Notes: generated by a model not told the origin, from the letters alone. Positions 42,731-52,718 are shown, counted from the stretch's first letter. The stretch: 64,000 nucleotides of DNA from Aphanocapsa sp. GSE-SYN-MK-11-07L (GCA_019359715.1 JAHHGS010000044.1:1-64000), one strand, 5' to 3'. Numbers and translations are program-made.

Positions 42731-45652
42731 TTAGCTATCGAGTAGGTCGGTTACAACGGTCAGCAGTTCTTGGTCGAGGTAGGGCTTGGTCAAGTAGCGA
42801 TCGGCCCCCAGCTCTAGGGCAATTTGCTGATGTTTGTCGCTACCGCGAGAGCTGAGCATCATGACAGGAATCTTGCTCCATTCAGCCGATTGGGCGCGCT
42901 GGCTTAAAAACTCAAACCCGTTCATGGTCGGCATTTCAATATCGCAAATCACCAGCCGAATCTCAGGATACTGCCGCAGGTGGGCGATCGCCTCTGAGCC
43001 ATTTTTAGCTTGAATTGGCTGATAACCTTTGTTTTGGAGGACAAGCGCCAAATTTTGGCGCAGGGTAATTGAGTCATCGACGACTAAGATCTGGGGAGCA
43101 GCTACCCCTTCTCTCAATGTCGGCACTGGATTGACAGGCGGGGCTAGGGCAGCAGCCGTTGAGACTGGATCTAACAGCGCGCTGCCATCAATCAACAGCG
43201 TCAACCGACCGTCCGCCAGAATGCAGCACCCCTGCACAAATGGGGGTGGGATAATCACAGATCCAACCGGGCGAATTACCAATTCCTGTTCCCCTAGCAC
43301 TTGGTCAACCTGCAACGCCCAGTGCTCTTCACCTCGTCGCAGCATTAGCAAGCGGCTGGCATTTGCGAGTTGAACTGAGGCCCGTAAAGGCAGGGAGTAG
43401 GGCATCAAGTCAGATAGTTTGCGAATTGGCACTTGCAGTTCGCTGCCATCCCGGCACCAGTTATAGACCTGCTGCCCCCGCCAATCTTGAATCTGGTCAG
43501 GCTGAGGCGAGACAATTTGCTCAACCGCATCCAGCAAGAAAGCATAGGTTTGACTGCCAGACTGACAAATCAAGACGCGGGCAATATTCAAGCGCCGGGG
43601 AATCTCCAGCAGAAAGGTGGTTCCCTGCTGAGGGCGAGATTGGACAGTGATTGAACCGTCTAGGGATTGGAGTTGAGTTTTCACCACATCCAAGCCAATG
43701 CCCCGCCCTGACAATTCAGTTAATTCAGATGCTGTCGAAAACCCAGGTTCAAATAAATAGTCTAAAAGGCTAGCTTCGGGCAGGCGATCGCCCAGTTCCG
43801 GGCTGACTAAACCCAGTTCAACTACCCGCTGCCGAATTAGCTGTAAATCTAGTCCCCTGCCGTCATCGCTGACCGCAATCACGGTGGCCCGCTCTTGCTG
43901 ATCGGCCTGGAGGCAAATCTGCCCCACCTCCGGCTTGCCCTGCTGGCTGCGGAGTTGGGGTGATTCTAGACCGTGGGCAAAGCCATTTCGCACCAGATGC
44001 ATAATTGGGTCGTAGAGCTTTTCGGCGATCGCCTTCTCGACCATAATTTCTGCCCCCAGGATTTGGATTTGGGCCGGCTTGCCGTGATTGGTTGCTAACT
44101 GCTCTAACAAGCGCGGAAAGCGATTAAACAATTCTCCCAGGGGCATCATACCCACCTGGATCAAATCATCGCGGGTTTGGGTCAGCAAACGCTGCTGCTT
44201 CTCCAGGGCCTGGCTCGATTGCTGAGTAAACAGGGCAATTTCAGCCCGCCTTTCTTCCAGCTTGACGGTTTCTTCTTGGGCAGATTGCAGCAAGGCATGA
44301 AATTCGCTGTAGGGATTCATTTCGAGGCTGTCAAACCGGCTCCAGGCAGAGCGGGCCGGTTGCCGCTCTGCACGAATGAGCATCCGATCGGTCAAGTCTT
44401 GGATTTGACTCAAGACGTGCTGATGCTGCTGCAACTGCTGCTGTAATTTCTGTACCACTGCTTGAAGCTGCTGATTGGTGTCGGTTTGGCGATTTTGATA
44501 GGTCAGTAATTCCCCAGACAAGTAATTGAGGTGCTGTAACGTCTCTAAATCGATCCGAACAGCGGGGGTAGGGGCTTTTGGGGTTTGGCGACGAGGCGGA
44601 ACTAACCGAGCGGAAACCGTCGGTACAGGGCGAGCCGGAGCTGAAGGCGGGGCGGGCGGGCTGACGACTGGAGAGTCAACTTCTAAGCTAAAACCAGCCA
44701 GGAGTTGATCCATGCTCAGGTCGGGCAAGTCTAAGCCGAGGGAAGCATCCGCTGGCAAGTCTGCCAGGAGCTGATCGAAGTCCAGTTCCAGCTCGGCGAT
44801 TCCCTCCGGGACATTAAAGCCGAATGGTTCGGCAAGTTCTAGCCCCGCCGCCTTTGTCCCGATCGCGTCATCAGCCAAGCCGAGCAGCGCTGCCGAGGGT
44901 TCACCCCCTTGATCGCGATCGCCCCCTAGCACCAGCGTTTGCCCCTGCTGGAAGTCAGCCAATGCCAGTTCAGCAATTGTTTTGGCTTGGTCTGGATGGG
45001 CCGCCAGAGCGGAGAGGGTGGCTTGGGCGATCGCTCCAAACCCAGGCAGTCCCAAAGACTCCGCCAGCCCAAATAAGACCGTTGCTTCGGCTTGCAGGCG
45101 GCTGGCAATGGTTGAGGCTTCAGGGGCTTGGTTAACGAGAGCGCTTAACTCCAGCAACCGCTTCTGCACCCCAGTTTCAAAAATCGACTGGACAATATCA
45201 AAGCCCAACTCGGCGGAAGAGGGAATCAGCGCCTGCTGATCAAAAAAGTCACCTAGCTTGGCCTGCAATTGCGCAAACACCGCCGCTGCTCGATTCAGAA
45301 CTTCTGGCTCATTGATGGTTGTGTTCGTCAATTCTGCACTCAGCGGCAAGCGCAGACACTCGTAGCCCTGAAATAGCAAGCTCTCTAATTCTGAGTCAAT
45401 CTCGACGGCTGGATTGTACAAGGACTTAAAGACATCTTCTAGAGAATGAGCAACGGTTTGAATCGTCTCTAGCCCAACGCTGGCAGCGGCACCTTTGAGG
45501 GTATGGGTCAACCGCATTAGGTTATGCACCTTGCCTGGACTGCGATCTTCTCGCAAGCTCAGCAAATCGTGCTCAATCTTTTGCAGCAGCTCTGGCGCTT
45601 CCATCAAGAAGAAGCCATAGGTTTGGTCGCGAATTGAGGGATCAGTGCTCAT
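42731..45652 (-). CDS. CheA-type hybrid histidine kinase (PixL/HmpE-like)
   Basis: A 973-residue kinase. Order: N-terminal Hpt domain with LMRLTHTLKGAAASVGLETI (phospho-His at about 50), a second Hpt-like helical block (about 165-260), a long acidic linker with DLPDLSMDQLLAGF, a coiled-coil dimerisation segment, and HATPase (about 540-690). The ATPase part has MHLVRNGFAHGLES (N box), VSDDGRGLD (G1) and SGRGIGLDVVK (G2). Then come a CheW domain (about 700-830) and a C-terminal REC domain (LVVDDSITLRQNL, VICDIEMPTMNGFEF). The N box reads FAHG where FDHG or IDHG is usual. It phosphorylates itself and the CheY proteins of this operon, controlling type IV pili-driven movement. Confidence 0.92.
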   Translation of the reverse strand: MSTDPSIRDQTYGFFLMEAPELLQKIEHDLLSLREDRSPGKVHNLMRLTHTLKGAAASVGLETIQTVAHSLEDVFKSLYNPAVEIDSELESLLFQGYECLRLPLSAELTNTTINEPEVLNRAAAVFAQLQAKLGDFFDQQALIPSSAELGFDIVQSIFETGVQKRLLELSALVNQAPEASTIASRLQAEATVLFGLAESLGLPGFGAIAQATLSALAAHPDQAKTIAELALADFQQGQTLVLGGDRDQGGEPSAALLGLADDAIGTKAAGLELAEPFGFNVPEGIAELELDFDQLLADLPADASLGLDLPDLSMDQLLAGFSLEVDSPVVSPPAPPSAPARPVPTVSARLVPPRRQTPKAPTPAVRIDLETLQHLNYLSGELLTYQNRQTDTNQQLQAVVQKLQQQLQQHQHVLSQIQDLTDRMLIRAERQPARSAWSRFDSLEMNPYSEFHALLQSAQEETVKLEERRAEIALFTQQSSQALEKQQRLLTQTRDDLIQVGMMPLGELFNRFPRLLEQLATNHGKPAQIQILGAEIMVEKAIAEKLYDPIMHLVRNGFAHGLESPQLRSQQGKPEVGQICLQADQQERATVIAVSDDGRGLDLQLIRQRVVELGLVSPELGDRLPEASLLDYLFEPGFSTASELTELSGRGIGLDVVKTQLQSLDGSITVQSRPQQGTTFLLEIPRRLNIARVLICQSGSQTYAFLLDAVEQIVSPQPDQIQDWRGQQVYNWCRDGSELQVPIRKLSDLMPYSLPLRASVQLANASRLLMLRRGEEHWALQVDQVLGEQELVIRPVGSVIIPPPFVQGCCILADGRLTLLIDGSALLDPVSTAAALAPPVNPVPTLREGVAAPQILVVDDSITLRQNLALVLQNKGYQPIQAKNGSEAIAHLRQYPEIRLVICDIEMPTMNGFEFLSQRAQSAEWSKIPVMMLSSRGSDKHQQIALELGADRYLTKPYLDQELLTVVTDLLDS

Positions 45653-45694
45653 GGCTTGCAGAAGTGGGTTTTAAGCAATTCAATTTAGCTAAAT

Positions 45695-48600
45695 TTAGTT
45701 AACCTTAAACTGCCCGACGCTGGCTTGCAGTTCCTCTGCCATTTTGAGCAACTCTTGGAAAGATGATGTAATTTGAGCCGCATCCTCAGAAGTTTTGGTC
45801 ACAATCACCGCCAAATCCAGCATGGTTTGACCGACTGCCTGGGACTGCTGGGTTTGAGCCTGATTCGACTGCATGATTCCGTCTACTAGCTGGCTAATTT
45901 CGGTCGTGGCAGCGACGATCGCCGTCAGGCTTTGGCGAGTTTCATCAACCAGGGTTGTGCCGGTTACAACTTGCTGAATGCCGACCTCCATTGCCTTCGC
46001 CACTTCCATCGTCTCAGTTTGGATTTCTTGCACCAGTTGCTCAATGTCGGTGGTGGCTACCGCCGACTGGCGGGCCAGCGATCGCACTTCATCTGCCACG
46101 ACCGCAAACCCGCGCCCGTATTCACCGGCTCGCGTGGCTTCGATCGCCGCATTTAGGGCCAGCAGTTGAGTTTGAGTCGTAAAATTGCTGATCAGATTAA
46201 CGACGCGGGAAATTTTCTGGGAAGATTCGCTCAGCCGTTTGATTTTTTTACTCGTTTCGGCCACAGTTTCGCGAATCCCCAACATGCCATCGACGGTGCG
46301 GTTCATCGTTGCATCGCCCGCCTGGACAATTTGATTGGCTTGCCGGACGGCGCTATCTACCTGCTGGGCGCTGAGGGTGACGGCTTTGATCGCATCCGTC
46401 ATTTCTTGAATTTGGTCAACGGTTTGAGTCAACTCCTGAAACTGGTACTTGGTCTGGGTGGCCAAATGAACAATGTCACTTTCGCTCAGTCGTGAAGTCT
46501 GAGCAACTTTCGTGGCCGAAGTTTTAACCTGGATCACCAGCTTGCGGAGACTTTGCAGGGTGTTGTTGTAGGCATCGGCGATCGTGCCAATTTCATCCTC
46601 AGTAATCGGGGCGCGGATGGTTAAGTCGCCCTTAAAGGTGGGGCGGACAGCGGACAAGAGCTGAATGGCTCGCTGCTGCAATCGTTCTTTGGCTGTTTTT
46701 TCTCGGTTAGCGGCTTCGGCAAGCTGCTCTGATTGCCGTTGTACCTGCTCTAAGGCGGCGGCTTGCTGAAGAGCAATCCCAAACTGCAACCCAATTTGAC
46801 TGATCAACTTCTCATCGCTGGCTGCCCATGCTCGTGGACCAGCACACTGATAGACCGCCAGCATTCCCCAAAGCTGATTGCCGACAAAAATCGCCGTCAT
46901 TAAGTAAGCTTTGGCTTGGATTTGCTCCATCGCCTCTAGATAATCGGGCGGGAAGTCTAACTTAGAAATATCGGCGATCGAGAAGCCACCCCGATTGCTG
47001 CGGGGCTGCTCAGCGTCAGTCAGCTTGGGGTCTCGGTTTTGCCCAATCGGCCCACCTGGATTCAGGCTCATCAAACTGCGGCAGTCGCCCATGTCTTTAG
47101 CAAACCCTTTGCCTAAGCAAGGTGCCCAATTGCTAGCAACCGATTCAGCCACAAATTCGCCCGTCCAATCGGGGTTAAATCGATAGACGACGACCCGGTC
47201 GGCTTGCAGCAAATTGCGGACTTCTTGGGTGGTGGTTTTGAAGATCGTTGCAACTTCCAAAGATTTCCGGATTTTATCGACGATTTTAGCGATCGCCCGT
47301 TCTTGCTCAGCGATCTTTTCTAGCGCTTGAGCCTGCACTTTCACCTGCTCTAAGGTAGCGGCTTGCTGAAGGGCAATCCCAAACTGCACCCCAATTTGGC
47401 TGATTAATTTCTCGTGGCCAATTGTCCACTGGCGCGGCCCACTGCACTGATAAACGGCTAGTAGCCCCCACAGCCGGTCATCGACAAAAATCGCCGTCAT
47501 TAAATAGGCCTTGGCTTGGACTTGCTCCATCGCTTCTAAATAATCGGCCGGGAAGTCTAGCTTGGAAATGTCAGCGATCGAGAAACCGCCCTGATTACTG
47601 CGGGCCGCTTCGGCATCGGTCAGCTTCAGATCTCGACCTTCGCCCGTAAACCCACCGGGGCAGAGGCTGCTCAAACTGCGGCAGTCGCCCATGTCTTTAG
47701 CAAACCCTTTGCCGAGGCAGGGCGTCCAATTGCTAGCAACCGATTCAGCCACAAATTCCCCCGTCCAATCAGGGTTAAATCGATAAACCACAACCCGGTC
47801 AGCTTGTAGGACAGTCCGAACTTCCTGGGTGGTGGTTTTGAAAATCGTCTCAACTTCTAAAGATTTCCGGATCTTATCGACAATTTTGCCCAAGGCCCGC
47901 TCTTGCTCAGCCAATAGCCTCAGTTCTTTGGTTTTGACGGCAACTTGCTGGTGGTATTCTGCCTGCTTGAGGGCAACGCCAAACTGCGCTCCGACTTGGG
48001 CCAGGCAGTTAATGTCAACTTCTTCCCAGTGGCGGGGGGCAGAGTTTTGATAGGCAGCCAGCAGCCCCCAAAGGTCACCCCCGGCAAAAATCGGGGCGAT
48101 CGCATAGGCCTTAATTTGAAACTGCTCCAAAATGTCAATGTAGCAAGGGGAGTGTCCCGCTTTATAGATGTCGTCCACGGCCAAGGTTTCCCGGTTACGG
48201 TAGCGCCCACCCTGGGTTTCTTGCAGGTGAGAATCTTCCCAAACCGTTTTGATGCCGGCATCAACTAAGGGCATCCAGCCTGGGGCGACTGCCTCTGAGA
48301 TGAACTCTCCGCCCCAGGCGGCGTTGAATTGATAAATGGCGACGCGATCGGCCTTCAAAAGCTCTAGCAGTTCAAAGCTGGTGCTGCGAAACACGGCCTC
48401 CATATCGGTTGAACGGCGAATTTTATCCATTACCCTCGCTGCCACCTGAGTTGAGGTGCGAGCAGACTCCGCCTGCCGCTCCAGTCGCCGCCGAAATTCC
48501 AGCGACTGAACCGTTAATGTTAGCTCAGTCGTAACTTGGTAAAGCAGTTGAATCTCTGCCTGTTCCCAATGGCGGGGGCGAGCGCACTGCTGCACCACTA

Positions 48601-49144
48601 ATAGACCCCAAACCGATCGCTCAACCATAATCGGCAGGGCCAAACTGGCGCTTACCTGGTAATGCTCTAGCACCTGTAGCTGATGGGGAGTCAAATTGCC
48701 GGTTCCGTGCGGATCGGTCTGAGCGAATTTCTGGGTTAAGAAATGATCTGAGTGCTCGAAGCCAAAGCAGGTTGCCAGCAATTTTTCGCCCAAGGCAGGC
48801 GTCCATTCTCGCCCTCTAGCTTCTGCTAGCACCAAAGCCTGTTGAGCTGATTCAAGCCGACAAATCATCGCCCGATCGGACTGTAAGACCTGACGTACCT
48901 CAACCACAGTCGTATCAAACAGCGACTCCAACTGCGGCGACTGGCGCATCCGATCAACAACTGCAAACAGCTTTTCCTGCTCTGAGGTAAAGCCGTATTG
49001 CCCACCATTGCCGTTGACGGTTTCGATCGTATTTGGGTTGGGTTTAGGTTGCTCCCGATCGCGGGACGCTAAGGAAGATGATTCTAAAACAACGGAGGAC
49101 TGAGTTTGGTCATCATCAGGACGGGAGCCAAATAGTTTTCTCAC
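45695..49144 (-). CDS. Soluble methyl-accepting receptor with four GAF domains (PixJ-like)
   Basis: A 1,149-residue receptor starting at GTG 49144. There is no transmembrane segment. Order: a low-complexity N-terminus, GAF1 (about 65-215), GAF2 (about 245-395), GAF3 (about 425-600), GAF4 (about 630-810), HAMP (about 835-890, with [20 protein letters not shown]) and the MCP signalling helix ([20 protein letters not shown]). GAF3 and GAF4 are near-identical copies exactly 600 nt apart. GAF2 has [20 protein letters not shown], with Cys-Tyr at the place where bilin-binding cyanobacteriochromes carry Cys-His or Cys-Tyr; no DxCF cysteine was seen. It could sense light or small molecules and steer motility through CheA. 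Confidence 0.9.
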   Translation of the reverse strand: MRKLFGSRPDDDQTQSSVVLESSSLASRDREQPKPNPNTIETVNGNGGQYGFTSEQEKLFAVVDRMRQSPQLESLFDTTVVEVRQVLQSDRAMICRLESAQQALVLAEARGREWTPALGEKLLATCFGFEHSDHFLTQKFAQTDPHGTGNLTPHQLQVLEHYQVSASLALPIMVERSVWGLLVVQQCARPRHWEQAEIQLLYQVTTELTLTVQSLEFRRRLERQAESARTSTQVAARVMDKIRRSTDMEAVFRSTSFELLELLKADRVAIYQFNAAWGGEFISEAVAPGWMPLVDAGIKTVWEDSHLQETQGGRYRNRETLAVDDIYKAGHSPCYIDILEQFQIKAYAIAPIFAGGDLWGLLAAYQNSAPRHWEEVDINCLAQVGAQFGVALKQAEYHQQVAVKTKELRLLAEQERALGKIVDKIRKSLEVETIFKTTTQEVRTVLQADRVVVYRFNPDWTGEFVAESVASNWTPCLGKGFAKDMGDCRSLSSLCPGGFTGEGRDLKLTDAEAARSNQGGFSIADISKLDFPADYLEAMEQVQAKAYLMTAIFVDDRLWGLLAVYQCSGPRQWTIGHEKLISQIGVQFGIALQQAATLEQVKVQAQALEKIAEQERAIAKIVDKIRKSLEVATIFKTTTQEVRNLLQADRVVVYRFNPDWTGEFVAESVASNWAPCLGKGFAKDMGDCRSLMSLNPGGPIGQNRDPKLTDAEQPRSNRGGFSIADISKLDFPPDYLEAMEQIQAKAYLMTAIFVGNQLWGMLAVYQCAGPRAWAASDEKLISQIGLQFGIALQQAAALEQVQRQSEQLAEAANREKTAKERLQQRAIQLLSAVRPTFKGDLTIRAPITEDEIGTIADAYNNTLQSLRKLVIQVKTSATKVAQTSRLSESDIVHLATQTKYQFQELTQTVDQIQEMTDAIKAVTLSAQQVDSAVRQANQIVQAGDATMNRTVDGMLGIRETVAETSKKIKRLSESSQKISRVVNLISNFTTQTQLLALNAAIEATRAGEYGRGFAVVADEVRSLARQSAVATTDIEQLVQEIQTETMEVAKAMEVGIQQVVTGTTLVDETRQSLTAIVAATTEISQLVDGIMQSNQAQTQQSQAVGQTMLDLAVIVTKTSEDAAQITSSFQELLKMAEELQASVGQFKVN

Positions 49145-49188
49145 AGGTCAGACCTCAAATTTAGAGTAGGAATGCAAAGCGGGTCGGG

Positions 49189-49728
49189 TTAGGGATGAAT
49201 GCCGGCCGGAAGCTGAATCAGGGGAGACTGAGCGATCGCCACCGGATCAAGCACGGTACTGCTGGCGCGATCGAAGTAGCCCTGCACAAACGGTAGAAGC
49301 TGAGCGGAAAAGAGTTGAGCCGAGGGAGGTTTCAGTTGCAGCGGGTCGTAGGCTTCGATCTCATAAACTTGGGGCACTACTAAGCCCAATCGCTGACGGT
49401 CAATTTCCAGCCCAATCACCATCCCAGTCGATAACAGGCTGCCCGGCAGAAAACTCAAAGGATATCCGAGTACGTGGGCTAAATCTATTAACCACAGCAT
49501 CGCGCCGCGTCGATTGTAAATCCCCAAGACACAGCTCGGTAGCCAGGGCACTGGCAAGATTTCGATCATCGGCACTCGGAGGACTTCGACCACATCAGCC
49601 ATCGGCAGCAAGGCGGAATCATTGGTGGTCAGACCAAAGTGCAAATACTTTTCTTTGGCAACTTGAGAACTTGGATCAATCTCTAAAAGATCGAGGCTGC
49701 TCAGCGTTACCTTTGCAGAAGCGTCCAT
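49189..49728 (-). CDS. CheW-like adaptor (PixI-like)
   Basis: A 179-residue CheW domain: KYLHFGLTTNDSALLPMADV, VLRVPMIEILPVPWLPSCVL, GIYNRRGAMLWLIDLAHVLG and MVIGLEIDRQRLGLVVPQVY. It connects the receptor to CheA. It lies 8 nt after the CheY gene and 44 nt before the receptor, in the same order as PixI. Confidence 0.9.
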   Translation of the reverse strand: MDASAKVTLSSLDLLEIDPSSQVAKEKYLHFGLTTNDSALLPMADVVEVLRVPMIEILPVPWLPSCVLGIYNRRGAMLWLIDLAHVLGYPLSFLPGSLLSTGMVIGLEIDRQRLGLVVPQVYEIEAYDPLQLKPPSAQLFSAQLLPFVQGYFDRASSTVLDPVAIAQSPLIQLPAGIHP

Positions 49729-49736
49729 AGCTGGGC

Positions 49737-50102
49737 TTATCGGGCGATCAGTTGTTGAATTGTTTGAACCAGCGCTTGTTGATCAACAGGCTTTGCTAAG
49801 TAGGCGTCTGCTCCTAACATATTGCCCCACATCTTATCGACCTCTGTATTTTTTGTCGAGCATAGGACAACTGGAATTTGGCTTGTGCCTGGATCGGTCT
49901 TCAACTCCCGGCACAGCTCAAATCCACTCTGTCCGGGTAAAATTACGTCCAACAGAATCAGGTCAGGTCGCTGTTGCAGAACGCGAGTCTGAGCCTCCTC
50001 GCCGCTAGAGACACTGATCACGGAGAGGCCTGCCTGCTGGAGATAACGGGTGATCAATTCCGCCTCGGTCAGACTGTCTTCAACAACTAAAATGGTTCTC
50101 AT
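49737..50102 (-). CDS. CheY-type response regulator (PixH-like)
   Basis: From ATG 50102 the product has 121 residues (MRTILVVEDSLTEAELITRY). AAGGG lies about 7 nt upstream of this ATG, which decides the start; the in-frame TTG five codons earlier overlaps that site. It is a single REC domain with acidic pair ED at 9-10, phospho-Asp at about 52 (LILLDVILPG), VLCSTKNTEVDK and Lys in YLAKPVD. There is no output domain, so it probably binds a pilus motor. Confidence 0.92.
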   Translation of the reverse strand: MRTILVVEDSLTEAELITRYLQQAGLSVISVSSGEEAQTRVLQQRPDLILLDVILPGQSGFELCRELKTDPGTSQIPVVLCSTKNTEVDKMWGNMLGADAYLAKPVDQQALVQTIQQLIAR

Positions 50103-50268
50103 AGATGCCCTTAGCAAATTAATATTGACTCAATTGAATTGACCCCAGCCAAAAACAGCACAGCAACAGCGGTTGGAAGCGTTCTTGAGCTGCTAGTAGG
50201 CTATTTACCAGTTCTGTAATTTTCATCCTGATTGTTACCCCCTTTTTTATACTCCTGTTCCCCCAAAA

Positions 50269-51474
50269 TTACTTATCATTCAGCACTGGTAAGTATTTCT
50301 TGAGGGCAGCTAGAACTTTCTCCGCTGCAATCGGTTTACTGATAAAGTCAGTCGAACCAACCATTTTGGCTCGCACCCGATCAATGATGCCATCGTTGCC
50401 GGTCAAGATCACAACTGGAACCTCTTGGAATTGAGAGATGCGGCGAATTTGAGCACAGAGTTCATAGCCATTGGCGATCGGCATCACCAAGTCTAAAAAA
50501 ATGAATTCAGGACGTTTCTCCAGCAGCATCGGCAGGGCTTGCACCGGGTCTTGAATCGCAATACACCGATAGCCAGCCTGGAGCAGCACCTGTGCCATCA
50601 TCCGCTGCTCGATCGGGCTATCGTCAATGCAAGCGACCAGCGGCGCGGCCGTTGGCTTCGCCGATCGCTCAAACCGGCCCAGATCTTTTTCCAGCCTGGG
50701 CGGCGAAAGGTCAGGCACCTGCACGAATTCCACCATCCCTTTGCGGACATAGGCAATCAATGTGCGGGTGAACAGCAATAAATCTTGCTTCAGCATTAAA
50801 GCCACGTCCCGCAGCGAGCGATCGCCGTCAATTACCCTCGTTAAGGCTTGGTAGACCTGGGGCGAGGTTTGCTGACTCAACAGATCAGCATTCCGCAGGA
50901 TCGGCGCAATATTAGGCGATAGATTACTCAATCCGGCATTGCTCCAAGCGGCCCAATCTTGCTGGGCTTGCGTCAATGCCTGTCGCGAATTCATCAGGGT
51001 CAAAGAGGCATCTAAAGCATCCTGAGCATGACTGGCGCAGCTTAGCTGACCCGTTCTTTCTTGCTGTAAAACATCAAATAGAACTTCGACCACCGTAGCC
51101 CGAATCATACTGGCAGCTCGCTCTCCGGCCATCTGCTGCTGCTTTGTCCATTGCAGCAGTAAATCGTAGCCTTGGCTCTGGCTAGCCTTGACTTCAGCCA
51201 GATCAGTCGATTGTTTTTGCATCTGGGGACATTGTTCAAGCAATAAGCGCCGCCACCGCCGCAGTCCATTCGACCCACCCTTGGCCCAAACCAAACGCCC
51301 GACGCAAAAATAGAGGCTCCATGCCTGGTTGTTGTCGTCGCAGACATCCAATCTGCCCGTAAATTGCGTTTGAATGCAAATTTCTAATTGATTACTTAGG
51401 CTATCTGTGACCGGATTGTCATGTGCAGTCATCATGGATTTAAGTTTCTTGTTGCGAGTACGTTTGCCAAGCAA
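50269..51474 (-). CDS. PatA-type response regulator (PixG-like)
   Basis: A 401-residue protein with an N-terminal PatA-type DUF4388-like domain (TQFTGRLDVCDDNNQAWSLY, FCVGRLVWAKGGSNGLRRWR), a helical middle (TRVIDGDRSLRDVALMLKQD) and a C-terminal REC domain. The REC part has LVACIDDSPIEQRMMAQVLL, EFIFLDLVMPIANGYELC with the phospho-Asp, VILTGNDG and FISKPI. TTG 51474 has GAGG 5 nt upstream; ATG 51435 and ATG 51432 are alternatives. It is the first gene of the operon, as pixG is. It is thought to act on pilus assembly motors. Confidence 0.9.
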   Translation of the reverse strand: MLGKRTRNKKLKSMMTAHDNPVTDSLSNQLEICIQTQFTGRLDVCDDNNQAWSLYFCVGRLVWAKGGSNGLRRWRRLLLEQCPQMQKQSTDLAEVKASQSQGYDLLLQWTKQQQMAGERAASMIRATVVEVLFDVLQQERTGQLSCASHAQDALDASLTLMNSRQALTQAQQDWAAWSNAGLSNLSPNIAPILRNADLLSQQTSPQVYQALTRVIDGDRSLRDVALMLKQDLLLFTRTLIAYVRKGMVEFVQVPDLSPPRLEKDLGRFERSAKPTAAPLVACIDDSPIEQRMMAQVLLQAGYRCIAIQDPVQALPMLLEKRPEFIFLDLVMPIANGYELCAQIRRISQFQEVPVVILTGNDGIIDRVRAKMVGSTDFISKPIAAEKVLAALKKYLPVLNDK

Positions 51475-51818
51475 GCCTCAGGAGATGTTTAATCTTGCCC
51501 TGCATGGTATGAACTATAGCTAAATGAACCATAGCTAATTGGCAGTCCAACGTAAATTGATCATTACTATCAGTCCAGGCAATTGTTTCACGTGCAAGTT
51601 TTGCTCTATCTGGCACGATTCAACATTATCTGGTGAAAGCTGATAGCGATCGTACTTAGTTTACAATTTTGAACCTCTTCAAAAGTTTACCCAGCCCTCT
51701 CTGAAAGCACATCCGTAGGATAACGGATTCTTGACATTTTACGGCTGTAGTTAATGATAGCGATCCAGGATGTGAGCAATAATTGAGGGGAAAATTTCTG
51801 TAGCGAGGTCATGGACTG
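51475..51818. other. Upstream region of the chemosensory operon, no gene seen
   Basis: The first 344 nt upstream of the PatA-type gene are AT rich, with no convincing ORF. They must include the operon promoter. A CACGTG hexamer lies within TTTCACGTGCAAG near 51587-51599. Beyond 51818 the spacer turns into mobile-element debris and repeats. Confidence 0.4.
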
Positions 51819-51890
51819 ATGACTCTTGAACAAGAGCAAGCCCTACAAGCCCACATCAAAGCTATTGCTCAGATCTTATGGCAATCCTAA
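51819..51890 (+). pseudogene. Short transposase N-terminal remnant (ISKra4-like)
   Basis: ATG 51819 opens 23 codons, MTLEQEQALQAHIKAIAQIL then WQS and a stop. The phrase resembles the N-terminus of ISKra4-family transposases in cyanobacteria, which read like MTPE-x-EQ-x-L-x-HI-x-xIA-x-ILYEE. Nothing further of the transposase follows. The identification is from a short similarity. Confidence 0.35.
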
Positions 51891-52042
51891 ATGAGTTATG
51901 AGAAACAGCCATAGGTAAAAAGCTTTAGAAAATCGAAAGTTTGGCGGTGAGTAACAAACTCGAACAGGAATTTAACAAGATTAAACGATGTACACTGTTT
52001 TAGGATTGCTATATAGCGATCCTAAATCAGATATGAACATTT

Positions 52043-52122
52043 TCGCCCCCTAAATCCCCCAATTCTGGGGGACTTCAGAAACACTCAAAGCCCCCCAGAA
52101 TTGGGGGGTTGGGGGGCGAAAA
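52043..52122. repeat. Compound inverted repeat of C5/G5 hairpins
   Basis: TTCGCCCCCTAAATCCCCCA with AATTCTGGGGG at the left half is mirrored by CCCCCCAGAATTGGGGGG and TTGGGGGGCGAA at the right half. Each half holds a CCCCCNNATTNNGGGGG-type hairpin, and the two halves are inverted copies. It resembles a small non-autonomous repeat (MITE-like). Confidence 0.65.
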
Positions 52123-52168
52123 AACTTGCAATTCACTAATGACTCGTTTCACGACCAATTTAGGACAA

Positions 52169-52282
52169 CTATAGATGGAAAAAATTCAGCACAGAGTAGA
52201 CGATTGTTAACCCAAAGTGAATGGTGCAGTAGCGGCGCGAATCGGTAAAAGCGGTGGCAATAATCGCCGCGATCGGCAGCAT
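52169..52282 (-). CDS. 37-residue membrane-type small ORF
   Basis: On the minus strand ATG 52282 opens 37 codons (MLPIAAIIATAFTDSRRYCT, then IHFGLTIVYSVLNFFHL). It has two short hydrophobic segments joined by TDSRRYCT. The frame is also open upstream, past 52300, with LKKLGFF. It starts 17 nt after the 50-residue ORF and could be its coupled partner, or the second half of a frameshifted small membrane protein. No family recognised. Confidence 0.35.
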   Translation of the reverse strand: MLPIAAIIATAFTDSRRYCTIHFGLTIVYSVLNFFHL

Positions 52283-52299
52283 AAAAAAGCCCAGCTTCT

Positions 52300-52452
52300 T
52301 TAAAAACTGCCGATCAAGATGACAACAGTAAACAGACAAAATAGTCCCAAGGTCAGCATAAATATTGTTCCGTAGGGAGCATGATTTATCCGATCTAGAT
52401 ATTGATTGACCTTTTTGTCTTTTTCGTCAGGATGCCAAATCATTGGTTTCAT
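52300..52452 (-). CDS. 50-residue small membrane protein
   Basis: ATG 52452 (MKPMIWHPDEKDKKVNQYLD) to TAA 52302-52300 encodes 50 residues. A good GAGGTG ribosome site lies about 8 nt upstream. A charged N-terminal half is followed by one strong membrane helix (TIFMLTLGLFCLFTVVILIG). Family not recognised. It lies downstream of the universal stress genes on the same strand, separated by a 266-nt spacer. Confidence 0.5.
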   Translation of the reverse strand: MKPMIWHPDEKDKKVNQYLDRINHAPYGTIFMLTLGLFCLFTVVILIGSF

Positions 52453-52718
52453 AATTTTCACCTCACATGATGCATGTAAGAATCAAAAAACTCAAACCTC
52501 AACATTCTTTAGATTTACCAAAAGCTAGCTAACTCTATCCGGACAGAAGATACTGAATTGATTAGACCTGTTGCTTAATAAGCCACAAAAAGCCATGAAA
52601 ACCAAGCAGAGCAATCATTCCAGGCGATTTTCATGATCAATGGCTGCAAGCTAGTGACGATAAGGGTTTCGGCGATTTTTTGCGTTATAAAGCAACAGGT
52701 CTATTATTCAAAGGTGCA

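Noticed and set aside
45695-49144. Calling the receptor a certain photoreceptor
   Set aside because: Only one GAF has a possible bilin cysteine and no DxCF motif was seen. Many motility receptors of this type bind no chromophore, so light sensing is left as a hypothesis.
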